DNA from: Gammaproteobacteria bacterium HGW-Gammaproteobacteria-15
GTDB lineage: Bacteria; Pseudomonadota; Gammaproteobacteria; Enterobacterales; Alteromonadaceae
Length of the DNA: 64,000 nt
Direction of reading: 5' to 3'
Assembly (NCBI GenBank): GCA_002840125.1
Contig: PGZF01000001.1
Span: forward strand, 620,001 to 684,000
In this document: piece after piece, positions 1 to 8,733 of the stretch
How positions within the stretch are numbered: position 1 is the stretch's first letter
Layout: each line of letters starts with the position of its first letter
Translations under genes and position numbers: made by a program
The notes under the pieces: model-generated
Database searches by the model: none
What the model saw: only the letters and a program-made list of their open reading frames with translations
Told to the model about the DNA's origin: nothing

Positions 1-361
1 CATGCTACCGCATTGGTTTGGCAATTTAATTACCCGCGCCAAACATGAGCTGGATTTAAACGAGCCAGATCCGCATTACGGCGCCGATGAAATTGGTGAA
101 TACCTTGACGAAGGTTCAGTGTTAAGCCGTACCGGCGGCCTGCGCTGCTGTTATTATCAGCAAGCCGCTGATAGCGATATTCTGCTGTTTATTAATGGTG
201 AACAAACTACGCTGCCAGCAAATGAGCTGATCACTGCACAATTATTGTGTGATTACACTGAGCTGCAATCAGAGCAGAACCTGCATTTTAACAAGTCAGC
301 CGAGCGCTTGATGCTGTTGACCAGCTTAATTAACCAGGGCTACTGGTACTTTAGTGAGTGA
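1..361 (+). CDS. roxA: Ribosomal protein L16 3-hydroxylase (RoxA/YcfD), C-terminal part
   Basis: This is the 3' end of a gene that begins before the window. The ATG at position 2 is probably an internal codon. The last ~85 residues match the C-terminal winged-helix part of the YcfD/RoxA cupin oxygenase, with the family's GGLR stretch, an FINGE segment, and the ending LINQGYWYF (LVNSGYWFF in E. coli, recalled). RoxA is a 2-oxoglutarate/Fe(II) oxygenase that hydroxylates an arginine of ribosomal protein L16. The catalytic cupin domain lies outside the window and cannot be inspected. The gene is followed by a bidirectional terminator shared with the convergent DUF4826 gene. Confidence 0.85.
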   Translation, partial: MLPHWFGNLITRAKHELDLNEPDPHYGADEIGEYLDEGSVLSRTGGLRCCYYQQAADSDILLFINGEQTTLPANELITAQLLCDYTELQSEQNLHFNKSAERLMLLTSLINQGYWYFSE

Positions 362-390
362 GCCGGCAGCTGTATTTAGATGCTGATAAT

Positions 391-417
391 AAAAAACCGC
401 AGATAATGCGGTTTTTT
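391..417. terminator. Bidirectional rho-independent terminator
   Basis: An A-run and ACCGC are followed by a short AT loop and GCGGT with a T-run. The stem carries A residues on one side and T residues on the other, so it can stop both roxA (plus) and the convergent DUF4826 gene (minus). Confidence 0.8.
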
Positions 418-442
418 ATTATTCGTAAAGCAATAAATACAG

Positions 443-871
443 TTAACTGACAGCTTCTGCCTGCCAAAGCTGATCCTGGCTGAACATATCGTACAGGTTA
501 TGTGCGCGGTTAATCAGTAAATTGGCAAAATCCTGCTGGGTTTTATCCTGGATGCCAGCATCAATAATCTGCTGGGCTTTTAGCTGCCAGTGCATTGAAA
601 ACGCCCTTACCGCATCTCTGGCGTTAGGCGCGGCAGCAAACGCCATATGATCGGTCGGCAGGTCGCCACTTATTACCCAATATGACTGCTTATCTTTAGT
701 ATTCAGCTTCCATACCGCCATATAAGGTGGCAGATAGCGGCTTTCTGACGCGGCAACATTGTCGGGTATTATACCTTTGCTGGCTAAATACTCGTTGGCC
801 TTCTGAAACTGTGCTCTTACCCATTCTGCACGGGTTTGTTCAATTTGTTGCGAAGTTAACTGCTCACTCAT
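443..871 (-). CDS. DUF4826 family protein
   Basis: A 142-residue soluble protein with no signal peptide or membrane segment. It matches my recollection of the DUF4826 family of marine gammaproteobacteria, with an N-terminal helical part and the central segment YWVISGDLPTDH followed by ARDAVRAFSMHWQLKA. Its function is unknown. It stands alone between a shared terminator and the leucine dehydrogenase promoter, divergent from the dehydrogenase, and nothing in the context points to a role. Confidence 0.75.
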   Translation of the reverse strand: MSEQLTSQQIEQTRAEWVRAQFQKANEYLASKGIIPDNVAASESRYLPPYMAVWKLNTKDKQSYWVISGDLPTDHMAFAAAPNARDAVRAFSMHWQLKAQQIIDAGIQDKTQQDFANLLINRAHNLYDMFSQDQLWQAEAVS

Positions 872-1110
872 TATACGACGTCCTGCTTGTAAGTTTTTGC
901 TACTTTAGGTGACTCGCCACCGACAATCAAGTGTTGTCATACATTGTCGACAATCGCCTGGACAGACCAGATATTTTTTTGGTTTGATTCTGGTGAAACC
1001 GGGGTTGAAATGCTACATTTCGCCGCGCAAAAATGCCGCCTTCTGTGCGGCTATTAACCAGACATAATGGCCTGAGTATTTCAGGCTATCAATAAGCGGA
1101 GAAATCAGTC
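872..1110. promoter_or_regulatory. Divergent promoter region with GACAA/TTGTC palindromes
   Basis: This 239-bp intergenic region lies between the DUF4826 gene and leucine dehydrogenase. It contains the perfect 12-bp palindrome ATTGTCGACAAT (943-954). The octamer CGACAATC occurs twice (921-928 and 948-955), and a further TTGTC lies between them, giving several GACAA/TTGTC half-sites in 35 bp. This looks like an operator for a dimeric regulator that I cannot name. A short GCCGC/GCGGC hairpin follows at about 1035-1051. Confidence 0.4.
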
Positions 1111-2154
1111 GTGGCTGTATTTAATCATTCTGAATTCGATAATCATGAACAGGTTGTATTTTGCAGCGATGCAGAAACCGGTTTAAAAGCAATTATTGCC
1201 GTGCATAGCACTGCACTTGGCCCGGCTGTAGGTGGCTGCCGCTTATGGGACTATGTCTCCGACGACGCTGCTTTGCATGATGTTCTGCGTTTATCCCGCG
1301 GTATGACCTACAAAAATGCTATGGCTGGCTTACCTTTAGGCGGTGGTAAATCCGTTATTATCGGCGATGCGAAGAAAATTAAATCCGAAGCATTGTTCCG
1401 TGCCTTTGGCCGGATGATCCACCGGCTGTCTGGCAGCTATTACAGTGCCGAAGACGTCAATATTACTACCGGCGATATTATGATCGTCAATAAAGAAACC
1501 CCTTTCGTTGCAGGTCTGGAAGGTAAAAGCGGCAACCCGTCACCGTTTACTGCTTTGGGTACCTATCGTGGTATTAAAGCTGCAGCTAAACACCAGTTTG
1601 GCTCTGACGATTTAACCGGCAAAACAGTTGCGGTACAGGGCCTTGGCAGTGTGGGGTTCTATTTATGTGAATACCTGCATAAAGAAGGCGCTAAGTTAAT
1701 TGTTACTGATATTAATCAGGATGCCGTACAGCGCGCTGTAAGCCAGTTTGGCGCTACTGCTGTGGGCCTGGATGAGATATATGCTGCGGATGCCGATATC
1801 TATGCACCGTGCGCTCTGGGTGCCACAATTAACGACGACACCATTATGCAGTTAAAAGCCCGTATTGTTGCCGGCTGTGCCAATAATCAGTTAAAAGAAG
1901 CCCGTCACGGTGATGTATTACGCGAAAAAGGTATTTTGTACGCACCGGATTACGTTATTAACGCTGGTGGTATTATTAATGTTGCCTCTGAAATGCGGCC
2001 GCAAGGTTACAGCGTTGAAGAATCCACAGCGAAAGTAAACGCCATCTACGATACTCTGCTAAATATCTTCCAGCGTGCAGATGCCGAAAACCAGCCTACC
2101 AGCCTGGTGGCCGACTTAATGGCGCAGGAAATTATTCGTCGCGGCAAGCAATAA
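1111..2154 (+). CDS. Leucine/valine-type amino acid dehydrogenase
   Basis: A 347-residue NAD-dependent dehydrogenase of the Glu/Leu/Phe/Val family, which reversibly deaminates branched-chain (or aromatic) amino acids to 2-oxo acids in the cytosol. The N-terminal catalytic domain shows GPAVGGCR and the glycine-rich [10 protein letters not shown] with the substrate-binding lysine. The C-terminal Rossmann domain shows [10 protein letters not shown], and [10 protein letters not shown] follows. Length fits leucine dehydrogenase (about 340-365), shorter than glutamate dehydrogenase. The start is GTG, with AGCGGAGA about 8 bases upstream; no better ATG lies nearby. Leu versus Val or Phe specificity cannot be read from the sequence. 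A strong hairpin terminator follows. Confidence 0.9.
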   Translation: MAVFNHSEFDNHEQVVFCSDAETGLKAIIAVHSTALGPAVGGCRLWDYVSDDAALHDVLRLSRGMTYKNAMAGLPLGGGKSVIIGDAKKIKSEALFRAFGRMIHRLSGSYYSAEDVNITTGDIMIVNKETPFVAGLEGKSGNPSPFTALGTYRGIKAAAKHQFGSDDLTGKTVAVQGLGSVGFYLCEYLHKEGAKLIVTDINQDAVQRAVSQFGATAVGLDEIYAADADIYAPCALGATINDDTIMQLKARIVAGCANNQLKEARHGDVLREKGILYAPDYVINAGGIINVASEMRPQGYSVEESTAKVNAIYDTLLNIFQRADAENQPTSLVADLMAQEIIRRGKQ

Positions 2155-2175
2155 TCGCTTAACGCAACCTACCTT

Positions 2176-2201
2176 AAAGCCACTGTCACAGTGGCTTTTT
2201 T
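2176..2201. terminator. Rho-independent terminator after leucine dehydrogenase
   Basis: The perfect 10-bp stem AAAGCCACTG / CAGTGGCTTT with a TCA loop is followed by a T-run. The T-run overlaps the stop codon of the convergent patatin gene. Confidence 0.9.
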
Positions 2202-3045
2202 ATTGCATCTCAAATAACCCTGCCAACTTTAACGGCACTATGGCGCAGGCGGTCTGATAACCGGTGTCAAATAATTGCAGCTTCTGCTCTACCGTCAGGG
2301 CAAAATCTACTGCCGAAATGCTGCCGGTGTTGATCACGATCGTATTGTGCCAGTATTCGGCGTGTACATACTCGCGTGACACTGCGCTCATAAAGGTGCG
2401 GATCAGCATATAAATATACGATACCAGTGGGAAATAACGGCTGGTTTGCACAGGTTTGGCTTCAGCGTCACTTTTTAACCGAAAACAGATCAGTGGCAAA
2501 CCGGAGCCTGACCAGTCATGGTGCAAGGCATCTTCAGACAAAATGACCCCATCGGTCATAATATGATTTTTAAACGGCTGAAATGAAAAAAACAGCGGAA
2601 TAGACATAGAAAAACGCACGGCCTTCGATACTTTAAGATGCGGCGTGTAGAGCCGGTTAAACACCACAGGGCCCCCACCGTTGATATCAGTTGCCAGTAC
2701 ATGTAAATCATAGGGTAGCTCGGCGAAGGTGACACCTTGCAACTGTTTGTCGAGCCAGGCTTCAAATTTATCACCATTACATAAACCGCCGGTGCGTAAT
2801 AGTGATGTAACTGAAAAACTCCAGAATTGCCTGAAATCAGTTTGCAATGCCAGTGCTTTGAGGCTGGCAAGATCCCAGCCGGTTGCATAAAGTGCCGCCA
2901 CAATACTGCCGCCAGACACGCCAACCAGATGCCGGAAACGAAATTGCATATCCTGCAACGCCTGTAGTATGCCGATATAACAACTCAACCGGGTGCCACC
3001 ACCTGAGAAGATAGGTACTATATCTTTACCTGTACTGACTGGCAT
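2200..3045 (-). CDS. Patatin-like phospholipase
   Basis: A 281-residue patatin-family serine lipase/acyl hydrolase expected to cleave ester bonds of phospholipids. It shows the oxyanion-hole glycine stretch FSGGGTR, the nucleophile elbow GVSGGS, and a later TDGV that supplies the catalytic aspartate of the Ser-Asp dyad. I chose the ATG at 3045 because AAGGA lies six bases upstream; an in-frame ATG at 3105 adds 20 cysteine-rich residues but has no ribosome site. There is no signal peptide, so it is cytoplasmic or exported by other means. It is divergent from the secreted protease. Its natural substrate is unknown. Confidence 0.85.
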   Translation of the reverse strand: MPVSTGKDIVPIFSGGGTRLSCYIGILQALQDMQFRFRHLVGVSGGSIVAALYATGWDLASLKALALQTDFRQFWSFSVTSLLRTGGLCNGDKFEAWLDKQLQGVTFAELPYDLHVLATDINGGGPVVFNRLYTPHLKVSKAVRFSMSIPLFFSFQPFKNHIMTDGVILSEDALHHDWSGSGLPLICFRLKSDAEAKPVQTSRYFPLVSYIYMLIRTFMSAVSREYVHAEYWHNTIVINTGSISAVDFALTVEQKLQLFDTGYQTACAIVPLKLAGLFEMQ

Positions 3046-3181
3046 ACAGCATCCTTTGCCTGAACATCCGCTCCTTAGTATGGGGCAAATTCTGCCGCTT
3101 GCCATATAACACTGCAGCTATTTCAAGCAAATTGGGCTAGTATAGTGACCTAACACAATAACTTAGATAGGGAATGTCTGA

Positions 3182-3928
3182 ATGAGATATAAAGCACTAT
3201 TGTGTATTGCACTGCTGTGGCATCTGGCCGTACCGGCACAAGCAGCGTTGCAGGACAGTATCAAAAAAATAAAACCCTCGGTCGTGGCTATAGGTGTATT
3301 TAGTCCACTGGCCTCGCCTCGTGTCAGACTGGTTGGCACCGGTTTTGTTGTCGCCGATGGCAGTAAAATAGTGACTAATTATCATGTCATTGCCACAGCT
3401 CCTGATGTAAAACGCAACGAAACTTATGTGGTTTTATCCGGCCAGGCTGACAATATCCAAATTCACCAGATTATCGACACTAAAACGCAAACAGCTCATG
3501 ACTTAGCGGTATTGACGATCGAAGCCAAATTGCCTGCGGCAACACTGGCCGGTGCCGAATTTATTAATGAAGGAACTGAAATCGCCTTTACCGGTTTCCC
3601 TATTAGCGCCGTATTGGGCTTATACCCCGCTACACACAGAGGTATAATTTCTGCGGTAACCCCCATTGCTATCCCTGCTGATCACTCCGGCCAGCTGCAA
3701 GCTTCTGCCCTGCGCCAGTTGCGCCAACCTTTTATGGTATATCAACTGGATGCAACAGCTTATCCGGGCAATAGCGGTAGCCCTTTGTTTGAGGCAAACA
3801 CAGCTCAGGTAATAGGCATTATTAATAAGGTATATGTGAAATCGACCAGAGAAGCGGTACTGAGCGACCCAAGCGGCATCACTTATGCTATTCCGGTAAG
3901 ATTTTTACTGCCATTATTAACGCAATAA
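3182..3928 (+). CDS. Secreted trypsin-like serine protease
   Basis: A 248-residue protein with an N-terminal signal peptide (hydrophobic stretch then AQA, cleavage near residue 22). A single chymotrypsin-fold protease domain follows. The catalytic triad is visible as His in TNYHV, Asp in HDLAVL and Ser in GNSGSP. There is no PDZ domain after the catalytic domain, so it is not a full DegP/HtrA but one of the short periplasmic/extracellular trypsin-like peptidases. It ends 41 bp before prsK and may be cotranscribed with it. Targets are unknown. Confidence 0.85.
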   Translation: MRYKALLCIALLWHLAVPAQAALQDSIKKIKPSVVAIGVFSPLASPRVRLVGTGFVVADGSKIVTNYHVIATAPDVKRNETYVVLSGQADNIQIHQIIDTKTQTAHDLAVLTIEAKLPAATLAGAEFINEGTEIAFTGFPISAVLGLYPATHRGIISAVTPIAIPADHSGQLQASALRQLRQPFMVYQLDATAYPGNSGSPLFEANTAQVIGIINKVYVKSTREAVLSDPSGITYAIPVRFLLPLLTQ

Positions 3929-3969
3929 GCAGCACCACACACATTTTCAGTTTTTATGGATAGACTCAG

Positions 3970-5991
3970 ATGGATTTATTGACAGAACTGGCGCTGGACC
4001 GGATTGGCTTTGGCTTAGCCTGCGTTGCTAACTTGTTTTTCTTTCTGCTGACACTTGCCACCCGGGTTAAGAACCTGCCACGTTCACTGTTGCTTGCCTG
4101 GTCGCTGTTTAATGCAGTATGGGCAGCCTATTATATGCTGACAGGCTTTGCGCCATACGTTACGCCGGTATCTTTGCTATTAGAGCTCAGCCGGAATCTG
4201 GTGCTGCTGTTATTTTTACTGGCTGCTCTTGGCAGTGCCGAGCAATCATTAGGCCTGTTGCTAAAAAAGCGCTCTGTACAGTTGTTAGTGCTCACCATAA
4301 GCTGCTGGGGATTACTGTGCTATCTGCAGCTGATTTCGATGAACCTGATTTTTACCGGCAGCCTGGCTATTTGCGTGCTGCAACTGGCACTGCTTGAAAC
4401 AATGTACCGTAAAGCCGCTGCCAACCGCTGGCAATATAAACCTCTGGTGCTGGGCATAACGGTTTGCGCATTGTTCGACTTTATTCTGCTGGCTGAATCG
4501 GCATTATTTGGTCAGGTGGATAACCAGCTCTGGTCAGCCCGCGGTTTTGTTTATGCTGCCATAGTACCGCTGTTGATTATTTCAGTGCGCCGCGTGCAAG
4601 CCTGGGGCATCAATGTGTATGTGTCACGGGATATCGTGCTGCAAAGTTCGCTGGTGCTTGCTGCGGGTATCTATCTTTGCCTGATAGCTGTTGCAGGCTT
4701 TTATATTCGTTATATTGGCGGCACCTGGTCAAACCTGCTGCAAACGACCTTTTTAGTGCTGGGTTTTGCTATGTTAGCCGTGTTGCTGTTGTCCGGTGCA
4801 GTAAGACGCAAACTAAAAGTATTTATTGAAAAACATTTCTTTGCTAACAAGTTTGATTATCGTGTTAAATGGCTGGAGCTGACACGCCAGTTGCGGCTGG
4901 TCGATATTACTAAATCAGATCAATACCAGACTATTTTGCAAACCTGGATAAACTCTGTCAGTTACAGCCGGGGTTGCCTGGTCAAACTTGAAGGAACTTC
5001 TGCCCTGACAACCCTGGCCCGGATCAACCGCCCGGCACTCAATAATAATGAAACAGAATTATTGCAACAGTATGTGCAGCAATTTGCCGGCAAAAACTGG
5101 ATAGTTGATCTGGCAGATAAAAAAGACCCGTTTTGCCAAAAACAGAACTTAAATGACATTGATGTCCAATTGATCATACCAATTCATTCCGACAATGAAC
5201 TTTGGGGCTTGTGCCTGTTAAACGCACCGGATGTTGACCGTCAATACCTTAACTGGGAGCTGCGTGATTACCTGATGCTGGTGGCAGAGCAAATATCCAG
5301 CTATCTGCAGTTAATGCAAGCCAGCCAGAAACTTAGTGAAAATGCCCAATTTGCTGCCTTTAGCCGGATGTCCGCTTTTGTTGTACACGATTTGAAAAAC
5401 ATCAAAGCGCAAATTGATTTAATACTGACAAACAGCGTAAAACACCGCACTAACCCTGAGTTTATCAATGACAGCTTCGATACACTCGCTGCTATGCAGC
5501 AACGCCTGCAGAATATGCTGTCACAACTGAGCAGCAAACGGGCAGAGTCAAGCCAGGATACCAGGATCAGCATTTCATCTGTGGTACGCGAAGTGATCAC
5601 TCAGCGTTGTGCGGCCAAACAACCGGTACCTGAATATAACGTCAGCCGCGATGCCGAATTATTATTAAACAAAGAGCGTTTTGCCAGCGTACTCTACCAC
5701 TTAATTGACAACGCCCAGCATGCTACAAGCAGCGAGGGTACAATACTGGTTAATGTTAACTGTGACGACACTCAGCTGTATATCAGCATCAGCGACACCG
5801 GCTGTGGTATGTCAGCTGAATTTATCAGCGAACGTTTATTTAAACCATTTGACTCAACAAAAGGTAATGCGGGTATGGGCGTAGGTGCCTATGATGCGCT
5901 ACACTTTGCCAGACAGCATAATGGCCAGTTGCAGGTAGAAAGTACAGAAGGAGTGGGAACTACCTTTACGCTAATTCTTCCTTTACACTAA
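3970..5991 (+). CDS. prsK: PEP-CTERM system sensor histidine kinase PrsK
   Basis: A 673-residue membrane histidine kinase. The first ~280 residues are strongly hydrophobic with about eight to nine predicted membrane helices. A cytoplasmic GAF-like region (about 300-450) and the kinase core follow. The H-box reads FSRMSAFVVHDLKN with the phosphorylatable His near residue 473, the characteristic wording of the PrsK family. The ATPase domain has N-box LIDNAQHA, SDTGCGM and a GMGVGAY lid. In exosortase-encoding bacteria PrsK pairs with PrsR to control extracellular-polymer and PEP-CTERM protein genes. The signal is unknown. No exosortase gene is in this window. Confidence 0.88.
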   Translation: MDLLTELALDRIGFGLACVANLFFFLLTLATRVKNLPRSLLLAWSLFNAVWAAYYMLTGFAPYVTPVSLLLELSRNLVLLLFLLAALGSAEQSLGLLLKKRSVQLLVLTISCWGLLCYLQLISMNLIFTGSLAICVLQLALLETMYRKAAANRWQYKPLVLGITVCALFDFILLAESALFGQVDNQLWSARGFVYAAIVPLLIISVRRVQAWGINVYVSRDIVLQSSLVLAAGIYLCLIAVAGFYIRYIGGTWSNLLQTTFLVLGFAMLAVLLLSGAVRRKLKVFIEKHFFANKFDYRVKWLELTRQLRLVDITKSDQYQTILQTWINSVSYSRGCLVKLEGTSALTTLARINRPALNNNETELLQQYVQQFAGKNWIVDLADKKDPFCQKQNLNDIDVQLIIPIHSDNELWGLCLLNAPDVDRQYLNWELRDYLMLVAEQISSYLQLMQASQKLSENAQFAAFSRMSAFVVHDLKNIKAQIDLILTNSVKHRTNPEFINDSFDTLAAMQQRLQNMLSQLSSKRAESSQDTRISISSVVREVITQRCAAKQPVPEYNVSRDAELLLNKERFASVLYHLIDNAQHATSSEGTILVNVNCDDTQLYISISDTGCGMSAEFISERLFKPFDSTKGNAGMGVGAYDALHFARQHNGQLQVESTEGVGTTFTLILPLH

Positions 5992-6025
5992 TCACGTTTA
6001 TTGATGTAAATACAAGGACTGTTTT

Positions 6026-7384
6026 ATGAAGACCTTATTGGTCATAGAAGATGATATTGGCATCCAGAAGCAGCTGAAATGGAGTTTACCGGACTACGAA
6101 CTGGTGTTTGCTCAGGACCGCTCTTCAGCACTGACACAACTAAGGCGATATGAGCCAGAGGTTGTAACACTCGATCTTGGTTTACCTCCCGATCCGGCAA
6201 ATGCAACCGAAGGCCTGGCCTGCTTAAGTGAAATACTGTCACTACAGCCAAACTGCAAAGTTATTGTCATCACGGGTAGTAATGATAACGATCACGCCTT
6301 AAAAGCTGTTGCGCTGGGCGCTTATGACTATTATCAAAAGCCGATTAATATCGATGTTTTAAATGTGATCCTGACCAGAGCCTTTAAACTTAGTCAGTTA
6401 GAAACAGAAAATCAGGCACTAAAAGCTGCCGGTGGTACAAGCAGCGATATTATTGGCAACAGTGATGCCATTATGCGCGCCTGTCGTACCGTAGAAAAAA
6501 TAGCCCCGACAGAAATTACCACTTTATTACTTGGCGAAAGTGGTACTGGTAAAGAAGTGTTTGCCAGAGCGATTCACCGCCAAAGTCCAAGGGTAAATAA
6601 ACCTTTTGTTGCCATTAACTGCGCATCGATACCAGAGAATTTGCTGGAAAGCGAACTGTTCGGTTATGAAAAAGGCGCTTTTACCGGCGCTAATAAAACC
6701 ACATTGGGCAAAATAGAATGTGCTAACGGCGGAACACTGCTGCTGGACGAAATCGGCGACATGCCACTGAGCCTGCAAGCCAAGATGCTGCGCTTTTTGC
6801 AGGAAAGGGTTATTGAGCGTGTGGGCGGACGTCAGGAAATAGAAGTCGATGTCAGGGTAATTTGCGCAACGCACCGTAATTTGGCAGAAATGGTTGCAGT
6901 ACAAAGTTTCCGCGAAGATTTATATTATCGGGTAAGTGAAATAACCCTGGCAATCCCCCCGTTACGCCAGCGTGGCCACGATATTATTGTTATCGCTAAA
7001 GCCCTACTGACAAAATTCAATATAGAGTTTAACAGCCACGTACAGGGCTTTTCTGACTGTGCGATGCAAGCTATGTTGCAGCACCCTTGGCCAGGTAATA
7101 TTCGTGAACTGCAAAATAAGCTTAAATCAGCTGTGATACTGGCAGATAGCAAGTTGATTACTGCGGACGATTTAGGCCTTAGCAGCAAAGAAATGGTAAA
7201 AACCAGCACGCTGCGTAAAGTAAGAGAGCAGGCAGAAACGCAGGCGATACGCCAGGCTTATACACTTGCTAATGGCAACTTATCTAAAACATCAGACTTG
7301 CTGGGTATCACCAGACCGACACTTTATGCGTTAATTGATAAGTACCGCCTGCATGATTTAAGAAATGCTGAAGCTGAAATCTGA
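6026..7384 (+). CDS. prsR: PEP-CTERM-box response regulator PrsR (sigma-54 activator)
   Basis: A 452-residue NtrC-type regulator 34 bp downstream of prsK and its likely phosphoacceptor. The N-terminal receiver has the acidic pair EDD and the phosphorylatable Asp in TLDLGLPPD. The central AAA+ domain has Walker A GESGTGKE (near residue 170), the sigma-54 contact loop GAFTGA (near 216) and Walker B LLLDEIGD. The C-terminal Fis-type helix-turn-helix contains LGITRPTLYALI. It should activate sigma-54 promoters of exopolysaccharide/PEP-CTERM genes elsewhere in the genome. The RBS AAGGA precedes the ATG. The last codons run into a 7-bp tandem repeat. Confidence 0.9.
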   Translation: MKTLLVIEDDIGIQKQLKWSLPDYELVFAQDRSSALTQLRRYEPEVVTLDLGLPPDPANATEGLACLSEILSLQPNCKVIVITGSNDNDHALKAVALGAYDYYQKPINIDVLNVILTRAFKLSQLETENQALKAAGGTSSDIIGNSDAIMRACRTVEKIAPTEITTLLLGESGTGKEVFARAIHRQSPRVNKPFVAINCASIPENLLESELFGYEKGAFTGANKTTLGKIECANGGTLLLDEIGDMPLSLQAKMLRFLQERVIERVGGRQEIEVDVRVICATHRNLAEMVAVQSFREDLYYRVSEITLAIPPLRQRGHDIIVIAKALLTKFNIEFNSHVQGFSDCAMQAMLQHPWPGNIRELQNKLKSAVILADSKLITADDLGLSSKEMVKTSTLRKVREQAETQAIRQAYTLANGNLSKTSDLLGITRPTLYALIDKYRLHDLRNAEAEI

Positions 7385-7436
7385 AATCTGTAATCTGTAA
7401 TCTGTAATCTGTAATCTGTAATCTGTAATCTGTAAA
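7374..7436. repeat. Heptanucleotide tandem repeat across the prsR stop codon
   Basis: Nine uninterrupted 7-bp units: two CTGAAAT, six CTGTAAT and one CTGTAAA. The prsR stop codon (7382-7384) lies in the second unit, so the array covers the last three codons and the 3' untranslated region. A unit of 7 is not a multiple of 3, but because the stop lies so early, changes in copy number downstream of it should not alter the protein. Confidence 0.95.
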
Positions 7437-7444
7437 GAGTAGTT

Positions 7445-7474
7445 AAAAAAACCCCACTTAAGTGGGGTTTTTTT
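7445..7474. terminator. Bidirectional rho-independent terminator
   Basis: A palindromic stem CCCCACTT/AAGTGGGG is flanked by seven A and seven T residues. It terminates prsR on the plus strand and the TPR gene that closes the TonB operon on the minus strand. Confidence 0.9.
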
Positions 7475-7475
7475 A

Positions 7476-8732
7476 TTACAGCGTAATGCCGTTTTGCTTC
7501 GCTTTATCTTTGATGTAAGATTCCCAGCCCCGCACCTGGCGCGACATAGCAGGATCTTTCTTCGCATTCATCAATGCAGCATAAGCTTCTTTATATTTCT
7601 TCTGATAGAAATAAGCATCCACTAAGCTCATATAGACACCGCTTGGTTTATCAACGTTCATTGATAATGCTTTGTCATAAGCAGCAATAGCTTCATTGTA
7701 TTTCTGCACTGCAGAATAAGCAGAACCCTGGCGACGGTATGCATCTGCGTCATTAGTCAGCTTAGCAACTTCGCCATAGTAGTTAGCAGCCTTTAAAAAC
7801 TCGCGTGCAGCCTGATAATTTGAAGCAATAAAAGTCAGGTTGGTTTTATCTTTCTTAACCAAACCGCTCTTCATATACTTTTCCATCACTGTAGCTGCTT
7901 TATAAGGAATATTGTTATTCGCATACATCTGCGCCAACATTCTTATTTCAGAGTCTTTTTCCAGATACCCCTGCGAATAGGCTAATTGCAATGTAGACAA
8001 TGATTTGCCAAATTCTTCAGTTAAGGTATAGAAGTTACCCAGATAAACCCAGAATTGCTTATTTTCAGGGAAAAGCTGCACCATCGTTTCTACTACCGCT
8101 ACTAACTCTTTGTAACGTTTAGTTTCATACAATGCAGCCATCTTAAGCTGATAAGGCCCTTCAATGGGTTTAGCTGCAAAACGAATCGCATCGTCTGCCG
8201 GCGCTAAAACCTTAGCATGCTGATCCATCAGGTAATAAGCATTCGCAATACGCATGTAAGCATCTGAATTCTGCTCACCTGTGAACATCATCCAGTCTTC
8301 ATAAGCTTTTATTGCAGCCTGATACTGCTTATCCTGCAATAACATATCTGCTAACAGCTTCATCGATGCCGACTGGTCAGCAAAAGTAAGCACATCTGGT
8401 TTTACTGCCAGCGTCAGATACTTTATTGCCTGCTTTTCGTCTTTGGTAGCATATAAGTTACCCAAAAAGCGATTCAGCGTAGCGGTATCAAACTCATTAC
8501 TTGATTTAGCATTAAGCAACAAAGCGATTGCTTCATCCAGCTTCTCTTCGTTATACAGATCAAAAGCGCTAACCAGAACTTTACCAACCCGCTCGCCGAC
8601 AATTTGTGTCTTACGGGCTTTGCGTTCTTCTACTTTCGCCATATTTGGCTGTACAGCTGCAGAAACCGGTAAACACGCGCCCAACACTGTCATTACAACA
8701 AGAGCTGAAGTAAGTTTTTTAAACTTCGTCAT
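7476..8732 (-). CDS. TPR-repeat protein of the TonB2-type system
   Basis: A 418-residue exported protein. It has a signal peptide (hydrophobic core, cleavage after VSA-A near residue 26; a Cys at position 20 sits in GACLPVSA and could also be read as a lipobox). Helical tetratricopeptide repeats follow almost to the C-terminus. It is the last gene of the six-gene TonB cluster and starts two bases after the tonB stop, with its ribosome site AGGGGG inside tonB. Such TPR proteins accompany TonB2-type clusters of Vibrio, Shewanella and relatives and are thought to act periplasmically. The precise function is not established. Confidence 0.8.
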   Translation of the reverse strand: MTKFKKLTSALVVMTVLGACLPVSAAVQPNMAKVEERKARKTQIVGERVGKVLVSAFDLYNEEKLDEAIALLLNAKSSNEFDTATLNRFLGNLYATKDEKQAIKYLTLAVKPDVLTFADQSASMKLLADMLLQDKQYQAAIKAYEDWMMFTGEQNSDAYMRIANAYYLMDQHAKVLAPADDAIRFAAKPIEGPYQLKMAALYETKRYKELVAVVETMVQLFPENKQFWVYLGNFYTLTEEFGKSLSTLQLAYSQGYLEKDSEIRMLAQMYANNNIPYKAATVMEKYMKSGLVKKDKTNLTFIASNYQAAREFLKAANYYGEVAKLTNDADAYRRQGSAYSAVQKYNEAIAAYDKALSMNVDKPSGVYMSLVDAYFYQKKYKEAYAALMNAKKDPAMSRQVRGWESYIKDKAKQNGITL

Positions 8733-8733
8733 G

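Noticed and set aside
3046-3105. Cysteine-rich N-terminal extension of the patatin protein
   Set aside because: No ribosome site at 3105, while AAGGA precedes the ATG at 3045.
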